Source: Mesostigma viride (Eukaryota > Streptophyta > Mesostigmatophyceae > Mesostigmatales > Mesostigmataceae). Taken from it: 64,000 nt of DNA. Position numbers and translations under genes: made by a program. Shown here in pieces: positions 24,301 to 35,447 of the stretch (position 1 is the stretch's first letter; each line of letters opens with the position of its first letter). Under the pieces are notes generated by a model that was not told the origin of the DNA, did no database searches, and saw nothing but the letters and a program-made list of their open reading frames with translations. The stretch covers positions 213,501-277,500 of the forward strand of contig RPFO01000225.1 in assembly GCA_009746045.1 (NCBI GenBank). The letters are read 5' to 3'.

Positions 24301-27300
24301 GATTTGATGTGGTGTCCGCATCCTGATTCCATATGGTGCCCGCATCCTGATTCCATATGGTGCCCGCATCCTGATTCCATATGGTGCCCGCATCCTGATT
24401 TGATATGGTGCCCGCATCCTGATTTCATGTGGTGCCCGCATCCTGATTTGATATGGTGTCCGCATCCTGATTTGATGTGGTGTCCGCATCCTGATTTGAT
24501 ATGGTGCCCGCATCCTGATTCCATATGGTGCCCGCATCCTGATTTGATATGGTGTCCGCATCCTGATTTGATATGGTGCCCGCATCCTGATTTGATGTGG
24601 TGCCCGCATCCTGATTGATATGGTGCCCGCATCCTGATTTGATATGGTGCCCGCATCCTGATTTGATATGGTGCCCGCATCCTGATTTGATATGGTGTCC
24701 GCATCCTGATTTGATATGGTGTCCGCATCCTGATTTCATGTGGTGCCCGCATCCTGATTTGATATGGTGCCCGCATCCTGATTCCATATGGTGCCCGCAT
24801 CCTGATTTGATATGGTGTCCGCATCCTGATTTGATATGGTGTCCGCATCCTGATTTCATGTGGTGCCCGCATCCTGATTTGATGTGGTGCCCGCATCCTG
24901 ATTGATATGGTGCCCGCATCCTGATTTGATATGGTGCCCGCATCCTGATTTGATATGGTGCCCGCATCCTGATTGATATGGTGCCCGCATCCTGATTTGA
25001 TATGGTGCCCGCATCCTGATTTGATATGGTGCCCGCATCCTGATTTGATATGGTGCCCGCATCCTGATTCCATATGGTGCCCGCATCCTGATTTGATATG
25101 GTGCCCGCATCCTGATTTGATATGGTGTCCGCATCCTGATTTGATATGGTGCCCGCATCCTGATTTGATATGGTGCCCGCATCCTGATTTGATGTGGTGT
25201 CCGCATCCTGATTTGATATGGTGCCCGCATCCTGATTTGATATGGTGCCCGCATCCTGATTTGATATGGTGCCCGCATCCTGATTCCATATGGTGCCCGC
25301 ATCCTGATTCCATATGGTGCCCGCATCCTGATTTGATATGGTGCCCGCATCCTGATTTGATATGGTGCCCGCATCCTGATTCCATATGGTGCCCGCATCC
25401 TGATTTGATATGGTGCCCGCATCCTGATTTGATGTGGTGCCCGCATCCTGATTTGATGTGGTGTCCGCATCCTGATTTGATATGGTGCCCGCATCCTGAT
25501 TTGATATGGTGCCCGCATCCTGATTTGATATGGTGTCCGCATCCTGATTCCATATGGTGCCCGCATCCTGATTTGATATGGTGTCCGCATCCTGATTTGA
25601 TATGGTGTCCGCATCCTGATTTGATATGGTGCCCGCATCCTGATTTCATGTGGTGCCCGCATCCTGATTTGATATGGTGCCCGCATCCTGATTTCATGTG
25701 GTGCCCGCATCCTGATTTGATATGGTGTCCGCATCCTGATTTGATGTGGTGTCCGCATCCTGATTTGATATGGTGCCCGCATCCTGATTTGATGTGGTGC
25801 CCGCATCCTGATTTGATATGGTGTCCGCATCCTGATTTGATATGGTGCCCGCATCCTGATTTGATATGGTGCCCGCATCCTGATTTGATATGGTGCCCGC
25901 ATCCTGATTTGATATGGTGTCCGCATCCTGATTGGATGTGGTGCCCGCATCCTGATTTGATATGGTGTCCGCGTCCTGATTTCATGTGGTGCCCGCATCC
26001 TGATTTGATATGGTGTCCGCATCCTGATTTGATGTGGTGCCCGCATCCTGATTTGATATGGTGCCCGCATCCTGATTTGATGTGGTGTCCGCATCCTGAT
26101 TCCATATGGTGCCCGCATCCTGATTCCATATGGTGCCCGCATCCTGATTCCATATGGTGCCCGCATCCTGATTTGATATGGTGCCCGCATCCTGATTTGA
26201 TGTGGTGCCCGCATCCTGATTTGATGTGGTGTCCGCATCCTGATTTGATATGGTGCCCGCATCCTGATTTGATATGGTGCCCGCATCCTGATTTGATATG
26301 GTGCCCGCATCCTGATTTGATATGGTGTCCGCATCCTGATTCCATATGGTGCCCGCATCCTGATTTGATGTGGTGCCCGCATCCTGATTTGATATGGTGC
26401 CCGCATCCTGATTTGATATGGTGCCCGCATCCTGATTTGATATGGTGTCCGCATCCTGATTTGATATGGTGCCCGCATCCTGATTCCATATGGTGCCCGC
26501 ATCCTGATTTGATATGGTGCCCGCATCCTGATTTGATATGGTGCCCGCATCCTGATTTGATATGGTGCCCGCATCCTGATTTGATGTGGTGCCCGCATCC
26601 TGATTTGATATGGTGCCCGCATCCTGATTCCATATGGTGCCCGCATCCTGATTTGATGTGGTGCCCGCATCCTGATTTGATATGGTGCCCGCATCCTGAT
26701 TTGATGTGGTGCCCGCATCCTGATTTGATATGGTGCCCGCATCCTGATTCCATATGGTGCCCGCATCCTGATTTGATGTGGTGCCCGCATCCTGATTTGA
26801 TATGGTGCCCGCATCCTGATTCCATATGGTGCCCGCATCCTGATTCCATATGGTGCCCGCATCCTGATTTGATGTGGTGCCCGCATCCTGATTTGATGTG
26901 GTGTCCGCATCCTGATTTGATATGGTGCCCGCATCCTGATTTGATATGGTGCCCGCATCCTGATTTGATATGGTGCCCGCATCCTGATTTGATATGGTGC
27001 CCGCATCCTGATTCCATATGGTGCCCGCATCCTGATTTGATATGGTGTCTGCATCCTGATTTGATATGGCATTGTGCCCACGCGGGAATACGCCCCGTGC
27101 TGCACTGATGACAAATACATGTGTGATATGTGCGATGTAGCACGGGTGATGACCCATGCTGCACTGATGACCCGCATCATGATGCTGTACTGAGGGAGCT
27201 TCCAGAACCACCGGCCATCCACGTCCCGATCAGCAACACCCATTGATGGTGCACACAGCACTGCGGCGAAGAAGCCAGGGTGGCTGCCTTGATGCAGCAC

Positions 27301-28075
27301 CGGCTGCCTCGGAACCCAAAGTGTGTATGCTAGCTGCATCACAAAAGATTGCGAATTTCGTGTCAAGAAGGCGGCAGGGGACCTAGTCGAGAGATATCAC
27401 AGTCTACCCAGCTGCATGCAAGTGTGCAGCAGCAAATGTTACTACTACTAATACTGTTGTACGCAAAAGCATAAATTTGGTCATTTGAACGTCCTAGAAA
27501 CATCCTAAAGGTACCATGATGACACTACAACAGGGCTGTCGATGAGGACAAGTGGCACAACGCCGGTACCTGTTTGTCCAGCGGGTGCCGGAAATCATCG
27601 GGCTTCAATGTGGCAAAAGCGAGCGGGGTATCCTTCAAGGATTTTCGCACATGGCCGGTGCCGACATCCGACGGCTGCAAGCAAGCCATGGATGATCCGA
27701 TAGCAGAAAATCGCGACTTAACTATTAAGACCTCTGTTTGCGAACGGCCCAATCCGGAGGACACGACACCTTCGAGCGCAGAAGAGACTTTATTCAACAG
27801 TTTTAAGAACTTACCTCAGCAGCCGTCTCAGGGGGCGTCATTCCAATAACTTGTCGAGAGGAACGGTTGCTACTTGCGTCATCCTGCCATCTAAACTGCT
27901 TTCCTGATGAACTTATCGTAGCCTTTCGCCATTGTCTCCCCACATCGTGCAGTGTCACTTGTTTGCGTGGTATCGGCAAGCGTACACGCTCTCGTGCAGC
28001 TGAGGGGGGAGAATGGGGGTGCGTATCGCCACGTAAAATTCCAGAGCAAACAGCAGCAGAGCTGGCCAGCGCCAT
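15371..28075 (-). CDS. Peptidase M48 family zinc metallopeptidase, chloroplast-like, nine exons
   Basis: Exons on the minus strand: 28075-27815, 27674-27570, 20378-20321, 19287-19220, 18747-18568, 17689-17593, 16948-16839, 16201-16068, 15542-15371. All junctions are GT/AG and the phases join to a ~394-residue protein. The N-terminus (MALASSAAVCSG..., Ser/Arg-rich) looks like a chloroplast transit peptide. Conserved blocks: FRHPLDKQ, NTQLLRMLPGLE, AEQLMILENIGTSV, LYVRQDPTPNAYTLAI, IVVTTSLVELLT. The zinc site is IAHEMGHLVCDHGVW (HExxH, two His ligands plus catalytic Glu), with the third ligand in RAAELTCDRAALL. LMKLAGGCPSL and QLSHPLPVMRAREID follow. The order matches plant plastid M48 proteins (At3g27110-like), integral or peripheral membrane proteases of unsettled substrate. 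Intron 2 (20379-27569) holds the large 24-bp minisatellite. A TGTAA (-) lies ~270 bases after the stop. Confidence in the family is very high; individual junctions are inferred. Confidence 0.93.
20653..27069. repeat. 24-bp minisatellite, about 267 units, inside intron 2 of the M48 gene
   Basis: The unit is GATTTGATATGG followed by TGCCCGCATCCT. Four main variants exist in the first half (GATTTGATATGG, GATTTGATGTGG, GATTCCATATGG, GATTTCATGTGG), each with TGCCCG or TGTCCG in the second. There is no spacer sequence. Five units lack one T (GATTGATATGG near 22574, 23533, 24612, 24899 and 24970) and one carries an extra A (near 20970). Because 24 is divisible by 3, one + frame and all three - frames stay open for hundreds of codons (for example WCPHPD and RMRAPYQI repeats). 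This is a by-product of the repeat. Confidence 0.97.
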
Positions 28076-28494
28076 CTTCCCAAAGCGATACGCTCCCTGA
28101 CAATAACCAAACCCCTACACCCCGATCACGACAAAACAAGCACAATTACGTGCAGAAGCCGAGGTTACAGCACCACGTGCATTCGCGGAGAAACGCGTCA
28201 CAACAATCTAACCAATTGACACAATATCCTATACCACGACAGTCCGCTACCTCGCCTCTAAAATGAGACCCGCCATCCACGTCCAGAGCCACGTCGATAT
28301 TTCCTCCCATTCCAGCCTATTCCAGCACGATGTTTTGCCACATTGACAAAAAGTGCCCGGGGATGCGTGGGAGCCACGGCGCACGCCGCGTGTCTTCAAC
28401 CTTCATTCTGGCAACCAGGAAATCTTTCAAGGACCGTTTTCTTCTAGTAGCTGCTTCCATGCAAAGCTTGCCATGATTTGGTTATAGGGTCTGA
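28076..28494. other. Upstream region of the M48 gene
   Basis: The 5' flank of the M48 gene, up to the border of the transposon island. It presumably holds the promoter. No TATA-like box or other motif can be called with confidence. Confidence 0.4.
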
Positions 28495-28561
28495 TCAGTT
28501 TGTAGGGTTGTACCGAATAGTGTTCCGAATACCGAATATCCCCCGAATACCGAACCGAACA

Positions 28562-29287
28562 TCACTTGCATTATGAAACTCGCCTGTGATCAGGAAAAAA
28601 ACGTAGCGAGGCTATGGCGGCGTAGAGGATAGCAGGCGATAGCTTCGGCCATCCGCGACCAGCGACATACCAACGGATTCGCCGTGAAAAGGTGCGTCTA
28701 ACGATACCCATATAAGCAACTTTCATTTGGTCCTTGAGCCGCCACGCTATCTGTGATGTCGGCTGGCAAGGCGTACAGGAAGTACGGCTGATGCCTAGAG
28801 GCATACAGAATAGCGTGACGGCTCACTACAAATGGACCTGGAATAGTGGTAGAACAGCTCAGGAAGCTGGACGCTTCCTGGTAGTGCTGTTTCTACTCAC
28901 CCTTTACACCTTTAACCATGCGATCCTGCTGAGGAACAGGCTCTCGCATAACTCGGTGACCGGAAGTCACCATGACACCCGATACAGACCCAACCTGACA
29001 TTGCAGTCACGGATGGTGCAATGCAGGCTTCCCCCCAGCATAACCCCTGGAATGGGACACCTTTTTTCGCTATCTAACTCTTTATTGCTCCTGTTGTCCT
29101 CGTTGTCATACCTGTTCCGGCGGCACGGCTGCCGGTCCTACCCCATGATCTCGACATGATGCCCTCCTCAACTGGCTCTATCGAGGAAGCGACAGCGCAG
29201 GACGACCCCTCGGCCAAACGGGCGCAGCCAACGGTCACCACAGCCGACGCAACCAAGCGGGCGCGTGCGTCGTCTTCCAAGGCATGA
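28562..29287 (+). pseudogene. LINE-B 5' region / ORF1 remnant
   Basis: Only fragments can be read. The clearest is at about 29084-29287: a Pro/Val-rich segment, then MMPSSTGSIEEATAQDD and a basic KRARASSSKA end with TGA. Upstream frames are broken and no RNA-binding domain is recognisable. It is assigned to ORF1 only from its position between the TSD-defined 5' end and the endonuclease. Confidence 0.35.
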
Positions 29288-29339
29288 GAGGTACGCCAAC
29301 GCTCGCATCCTTCTGCATTCTCTCCCCTTCTACTAACTT

Positions 29340-30635
29340 ATGAGTCAACTTACTATAATATCTTGGAACGTTCAGGGTTTAAATACTTATGGTGTTCGCA
29401 CCCAGGGACAGTCTAAAATATCTGCGCTCCAGGCACAACTAGCCAGTATCACCCAACCCTATGTCGGCCCATCTCATGAAATCTGGGTAGGCCTACAAGA
29501 ACATAAATTTCCTGGAATAGACGCCAAAGCGCTACAATCCTTTACAAGACGCACCCCAGACATGGAACGCAGATGGGCATGGGCACGGGGGACTAGTGGA
29601 GGCACTGCATTGCTACAATATCGACGTCCGCCACACCCTCATGTTCAACTGCACCCATGGGCCCAGCACACAGATACTGCTCCCAACACATGGCAGGGTC
29701 GCTGGACCCGGCAATGCATCTCCTGGGGCGGTAAGACTGGCTATATTATATCGGTATATGCCCCCAACGAACACTCTGACCGTATAAAATTTTTTGATGA
29801 TTTGTTTGCTATGGTTGCCCCCCTCCTGGACCAATCTCATGAGGTCATACTAATGGGTGACTTTAATGTTGACCTAGACCATGGCCTTGGGCTTGAGACG
29901 ACCTCGTTAGCCAACCACCTCACACGCCTCTCACTACAGGATGTTATCAAACCTCGCGACCATCTGCACACTCGAGAGTCCACTCGTCAGGGCACCCGCA
30001 TCACTAGCCGTCTAGACTACATATTTATGTCACCTTTTTGGGCATCCCTCATTTGTCACGCAGAGGTCATACGCTCCACAGTTTTTTCTGATCACTACCC
30101 CTGCCTTCTCACCATGGTGTATCACTCCAGCCCCCCCAGAGGACCAGGCGTCCCTCGCCTCAATAAAAAGCTGCTGGCTGACCCCGCCTTTCGCTCCCTA
30201 GTCCGAGAACAATGGCGGGACTGGAAAACCAAGCAAGTAGAATACCCAAGCACTACTCTCTGGATGCAAGCATGCCTCTCGCACATCCTTGACTCCTCTA
30301 AGGCCTACGATCTAGAACAACGCCGCATAAAAGGCAAAGACTACAATTACTACAAACGCGTTATTACTATGTTGCAATCCAAACCCCGCCTAGCCCCGCA
30401 CGAGTTAACACGACTGCAACTGTGCCAGACTGAGATGGATAAGCTACGCCTTGAACGCCACGCAGAAGCCCTAGATGTGGAAAATACATGGTGGCATGTC
30501 AAGGGTGAACGAATGAATAAGGAATTCTTTGCATTTATCCCACCCCCGCGCTCACAAACCACCATCACAGAAATTACAGACGAGACTGGCACCCATACCA
30601 CCCCCAAGACATCCTACAATCTGGACATGCTTTTT
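29340..30635 (+). pseudogene. LINE-B ORF2 N-terminal part: AP endonuclease domain and linker
   Basis: Starts at ATG 29340 (MSQLTIISWNVQGLN). APE-type endonuclease motifs are in order: SWNVQGLN, WVGLQEHKF (catalytic Glu region), YIISVYAPNEH, VILMGDFNVDLDH (catalytic DxN), SRLDYIFMS and FSDHYPCLL (SDH). A helical linker then leads to the RT. The frame leaves the RT frame at a run of six T's around 30629-30636, so a single-base indel separates the two parts of ORF2. The domain would nick target DNA for target-primed reverse transcription. Confidence 0.88.
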
Positions 30636-33579
30636 TCTCCACCCTGTTCCGAACAGAACCCGACCCGTCTGCAAATACAGCCACACAAAAAATCCTCGAT
30701 GCAATTCCCCACCGCCTCTCTCCGTCACAACAAGCTCTACTAGACGCCAGCCCCACTATGGAAGAAACATCTCTAGCACTCCAACATCTCAAAACCGGTA
30801 GCGCACCTGGTGCAGATGGCCTTCCAGTAGAGTTTTTTAAAACGTTCTGGCCCCTCATAGGCAGGGATCTATACCAATGCATCCTGGAAATCTGGAACAC
30901 CGAAACTGTTGTGGGCCAGTGGTCGGAAACAATCCTCATCCTCTTACACAAAAAAGGGGATAAAACAAGTTGGAAAAATTATAGACCCATTCGCATGCTC
31001 ACAGTCCCTTACAAACTAGCCAGCAAACTCTTGCAACGCCGTTTCTACAGTGTACTAGATAATCTGATCGGCCCGGAACAAGTTGGATTCAGGTCCAACC
31101 TACACATCAGCGACAGCATCACCATGATCATGGACATTGTTGATGACGCATGGCGCAACAATATTATAGGTCTTATTTTATTTTGGGATTTTGAAAAGGC
31201 ATTCGACCGCATATGTTGGAAATACCTCGAGGCTATACTACACGGGCTTGGATTTGGACCTAAACTTATTAAGGTCAGTCTAGGCATGATCAAATCCCTC
31301 ACTTGGCACCTACTAATTAATGGACATAAATCCCACATAGGCCATAGCACACGCTCTCTCCCACAAGGCGACTGTCTCTCTCCCCTTCTCTTTCTGCTCG
31401 CTCACGCTGGCCTCTTCTTTCTTCATCAACAGGACAGCCGTATTCAAGGCTACCCCCTCCCTCACCACACGCGTGGTCTGTTTCAAACTGCTTACGCCGA
31501 TGACACTACTAACATTTGCACCTCCCTGCGTGATGTTGATGCTGTGCTTGACAACATATCTACATACTGTACCGCCTCCCAACAACGCTGCAACGTGCAA
31601 AAGTCCACGGGCTTGCATATTGGCAGAACAACCAACCCGACTCTCCAACCTACTAACCTGGCGGTGACATGGGTCCCGCCAGGAGGATACCACCTTTTGC
31701 ATAACTGCCCTATCGGTCGGACAGCCGAAGGGAGGTTATTGGAAGTCAAAACCTTTTTATACGACGAATCACAACAACTGGGCAAACTTACTGGTGTACA
31801 ACAGGTGGCCAACCGCTGGGCTGGCGTACACCGCCTCAGCCTCCGGGGCAAGGTCCTCGTTACGAACCAGCTGCTGTTCTCCAAGCTGCTGTACTTCGGT
31901 CAGGCCCACCCACCGGATGAACACACCGTGTCTCTTATTCAACGACTGGGGCATAACTTTGTTTGGAAAAAATCGAGCGATCTCAGCCGCCAGGTACACG
32001 GATGGATCAGAGAGTCAATGTCTTTTATGCCGTGGCCTCTTGGAGGACTAGGCTTACACAATATGCAATGGCGTTTATGGTCTGTGTATGCCAAACAAGT
32101 TATCTCTGCCCACATTGGTGTCAACACCCACCCTGGATGTCTTCTGGCACGTGTAACCCTCTCACGTCTTACTCATCACTCCAATGGTATTTCCTGGCAC
32201 TCTGGAGCCGCACTGCTTACTGCTCGCCTCCCCTCCCCGAAGCTCACCAGAGGTCTTCCTTGGTACTGGGCTCGTATATGGCAAGGCTTTATGGCACTTA
32301 AACCCGACCGCCTACTATTCCCCACACTACGTGAGGAAGTTGCACGCCAACCCCTATTCTTTAATGATATATACCTCAACCCCCTTAATCGCCCCTTTGG
32401 ATGCTTAAGTGGCCCTAACCCCTATGAAGGCTTCATAACATCCCCCCACCCTGTAACCACTATTCTCCACCTGTATATTCTCCACGGTGACTGCTATCGC
32501 CTCTTAACATATAACGAACTGGCTGCCTGGGTCCCCAATATCAAAGAGACAACCTGCCTGGGTCCCCAATATGCCTACTTATGCTGCCTGGGCCGCGCTA
32601 GTACAAGCCATACCCCCCCGCTGGCACACACTCATGACTTCTCCCCGTGCCCCCTATAAAGCTGGTGAATGGTGCTGCTTTTGTCCATACAGCACGACCG
32701 CAACATGCTCGGGGAAGGTGATCGCAGAACTCCCCCTTGGAACCCTGCACGTTCAACTACTGGCGCCGCTGAGCGGCCACAATGGCTGTCTGGCTCAACT
32801 TACAACTGCAGTGGTGTTCCTCCCCACCCAGCTATGCCACCGGATTCGGGTTGTACCTTGGTCCCTTGAACAATCATGTGTATACCAACCCAACCCCAAC
32901 CTTCCAGACGCTGCTATTATTTGGCTACATGTGGGATCAACCCGCCTGGACATGTTGTCATTGGATCCAGTGGAATTTGGCTGGGTGCTAAATCAGGGTG
33001 ACAGCAGAACTGTAAAAGGCCTTTACGAGTACACGGCAGAGTGGGGCTACACAATGCTCTTGCATAAAAACCATCAATTCCACCCCGGACGGACACGCTG
33101 GGGCGCTACTGAGTGGCCTGGCCACACCTGGGTCCGCAACATCACCCTCGCCGCTGACCACCCGCTGATTGATCGCCGCGCGACCGACGTACAACACCTC
33201 TTGATGCACCGGTCCATCGGGGTTGGGGAGATCCTCCACCGGCGATTTCAACACCCTGCTACATGTCTATGTACCAACCCCACCGAAACTGTGGAACACC
33301 GATTTTTATGGTGTAGCCTCCAGGGAGTTTGGACCTGGTTGATTGGTTTATGGGCAGCCTGGACGTCTGAGCCTATCATACTGGTGTCTACCCGCTCCAT
33401 TATCTTTGGCATCACTGGCACCCCTGGCCTTGAGCTCACCTTTTCACAACAAGCGTGGATATGGCTCCGCACATGCATGTTATATACAATCTGGACGGTG
33501 CGAAACGATGTGGTGTTCAATAGGCGCACAGTTTTCGACAAAGCTGGGGTTCTCTCACGCTTCATTTACCTATGGAACT
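30636..33579 (+). pseudogene. LINE-B ORF2 middle part: reverse transcriptase and zinc-binding C-terminal region
   Basis: RT motifs: KTGSAPGADGLPVEFF, ILLHKKGDKTSWKNYRPI, GPEQVGFRSNLHISD, LFWDFEKAFDRI (motif A), LPQGDCLSPLLFLLA, TAYADDTTNIC (YADD). After 32522 the frame shifts by a 31-bp insertion-duplication (32523-32572). It resumes as PTYAAWAALVQAIPP and runs through a zf-RVT-like region (QHLLMHRSIGVGEILHRRF, C-L-C...ETVEHRFLWC). At 33579 the frame is cut by LINE-A. Deleting the 31 bp exactly restores the frame, so the break is secondary. Confidence 0.88.
32523..32572. repeat. 19-bp direct duplication flanking a 12-nt insert
   Basis: CTGCCTGGGTCCCCAATAT occurs at 32523-32541 and again at 32554-32572, separated by CAAAGAGACAAC (32542-32553). 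The net gain is 31 bp, which breaks LINE-B ORF2. The same 12-nt insert lies between duplications at 39182-39229 on the other strand. Confidence 0.97.
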
Positions 33580-33736
33580 TTTACATCCGGGCATGAAATT
33601 TGGTCGGGTAAATTGCAGTAGAAGCGTCTTTTGATGACGAACACGATGATATAATTTTCAGCCGCCATCGCCCAAGATTTAGCGCAATATCAACAAAACG
33701 CAGCACAGGCAGGGTTCGTATTTTCCGGAACCAGCT

Positions 33737-35072
33737 ATGGCAGAAACTCCGTCAACCGCCTCCCATACTCTCTCCGAGGGGGAGGCTTCAGCGCCCAACA
33801 CGATTACGCAACTAATTGCAGATGCGGAAACCATAGCAACGCAGCCCCGGGCCAGCGAGGCAGCCATTACCGCCTCCTCCAAGCGGCTTTGCGTCACCCC
33901 AGCCGACGAGATGGACCGCCAGGTCCCTTTGCCATCGTCTTCTCAACCCAGCGAGGCCACCCCCATTGACGAGGACGACGACGACGCCGACGACGACGAC
34001 GCTGAGTTCGACCCAGCATCCTTCATGCCTGGCAAGGTTGTCGCCGAGCCCCGGTTCTTTTCGCTTACCGCCGAGGAGGCGCAGGCTATCCTGCACCACC
34101 TGAAAGCCAATGACATTCCACTCTATTTTCCCACGTCTGGCGATACCATTTCTACGGACCAGCTTGCCGAAATGGACGAGCCAGAGCTTCGACTTTCTGT
34201 TTTCCTGAGCCACGCGCAGGCCCCCTGCCTCCGGGCACTCTTTGCCGCTTTCAAGGAAGCCGAGCACGGCACCGCCAACACCCCTGATGCTGCTTCCCCG
34301 GAAGCAGACCTGCACAAGCTCAATAAGGAAGTCGCAGACATGGCTGCCCAACTCGGCGCCTTGTCCACTGCTATCCGTCAAGACACTGCTGCGCTTCAAT
34401 CCAGCATTGCCGAGGTCAAGCCGCCCTGGCCACACCTCCCCAGCCAGCAGCCCCTGCACCCACCAGCTATGCTAACGTGGTAAAACAGACGGACATTGCC
34501 AACCTGATGGAAGATGCAGCACGCAGGGGGGCTGCAGCCCACAAGACTGCGGTCGAGGAGGACCTGCGCTCACGCAGTATAGTGGTCCGGTATTTCCAGG
34601 TCGCACAGCAGCCTGAAACGGACCTGATGCTAGCGCAACGCCTGTACCACAGCCTCATCGTGGGCAGGCTGCAACTGGGCAACGAACGCATCCGCATTGA
34701 GTCGGCAGCCTGGATGGCGGGCCAGCCTGGCCCCATCCGGGTGACCTTTGCGAATGTGGCCAGCAAGGTGAAGGTACTCCAGGCCCGCAAGCTCCTAGGC
34801 GGGAAGAACGCGCCGAGCCTCGACGACCTCCTCTCACCGGCCCAGCTAGTCATCAAGAATGGTCTGCTGGGCAGCGACGTGGCGACCAAGGCCAAGCAGG
34901 AGCCAAGAAGGTCTACGTCCGCCTCGTCCACGACACCCCCGTGCTATTCATCAACGGCCAGCGCACGGAGGTGCAGGCGCCGAACAAGCGGCACAAGTCG
35001 GGCCGTCCCAGGCCCGCCCCAGCTGCGTCATCATCGTCTACGCACGTCCCGGGTATGGATGGCGCCCGGTAA
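33737..35072 (+). pseudogene. LINE-A ORF1 (ORF1p-like), two frameshifts
   Basis: Starts MAETPSTASHTLSEGE. An acidic stretch (DEDDDDADDDDAEFD) follows, then a helical segment (LHKLNKEVADMAAQLGAL) that could form a coiled coil. The frame changes near 34425 and continues PAPTSYANVVKQTDIANLM and RIRIESAAWMAGQPGPIRVT. KVLQARKLLGG and APSLDDLLSPAQ match the ORF1 C-terminal domain pattern. A second shift near 34905 leads to KKVYVRLVHDTPVLFINGQ and a basic tail, with TAA at 35070-35072. The protein would bind element RNA. As written it cannot be made in one piece. Confidence 0.75.
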
Positions 35073-35447
35073 GGGCACACCCTCGCGGCCTCGCGGTACA
35101 ATAGGCTTTGGGCACAGCCTTTATAAACAAGCCCCTTTCCATCCTCATGTCGCACCGTGCGAGCATGATCAGGATGCAAGGTCGCCAGGCACGCCACGGT
35201 CAACCTTCCCGCCAATTTACCAGCCTTACACGCCTCCTAGCCCGCCTTGAGCGGGATGAGGCCCAGTCGACACGCCGGCGACCCCAGCCAGGACGGAGAC
35301 GACGCATATCCGTCCTGAAAGAAAGCCTCCATGCGTTGACAAGCATTAACCCCAATCGCCACCCTCCCCCTCCCCCCCCCCCCACCCCCACCCCCACCTC
35401 CAGCACTACCCTTCTCCACCCCCACCCCCACCCCCACCCCCCCGCTA

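Noticed and set aside
20653-27069. CRISPR-like array
   Set aside because: Units are contiguous and alike, with no unique spacers between repeats, in an algal intron. It is a minisatellite.
20573-27366. Very long open frames on both strands (WCPHPD, RMRAPYQI, GCGHHIKS and NQDAGTIS repeats, up to 1280 codons)
   Set aside because: They are a direct result of a 24-bp repeat with no stop in those frames. One-base deletions simply shift the same repeat between frames, the array lies inside an intron of a well-supported gene, and no signal peptide, start context or flanking coding sequence supports a protein.
28734-29159. 141-codon frame with hydrophobic C-terminus
   Set aside because: It lies in the TSD-defined 5' part of LINE-B, shows no ORF1 or membrane-protein signature beyond Leu-rich composition, and probably arises from degenerate ORF1 sequence.
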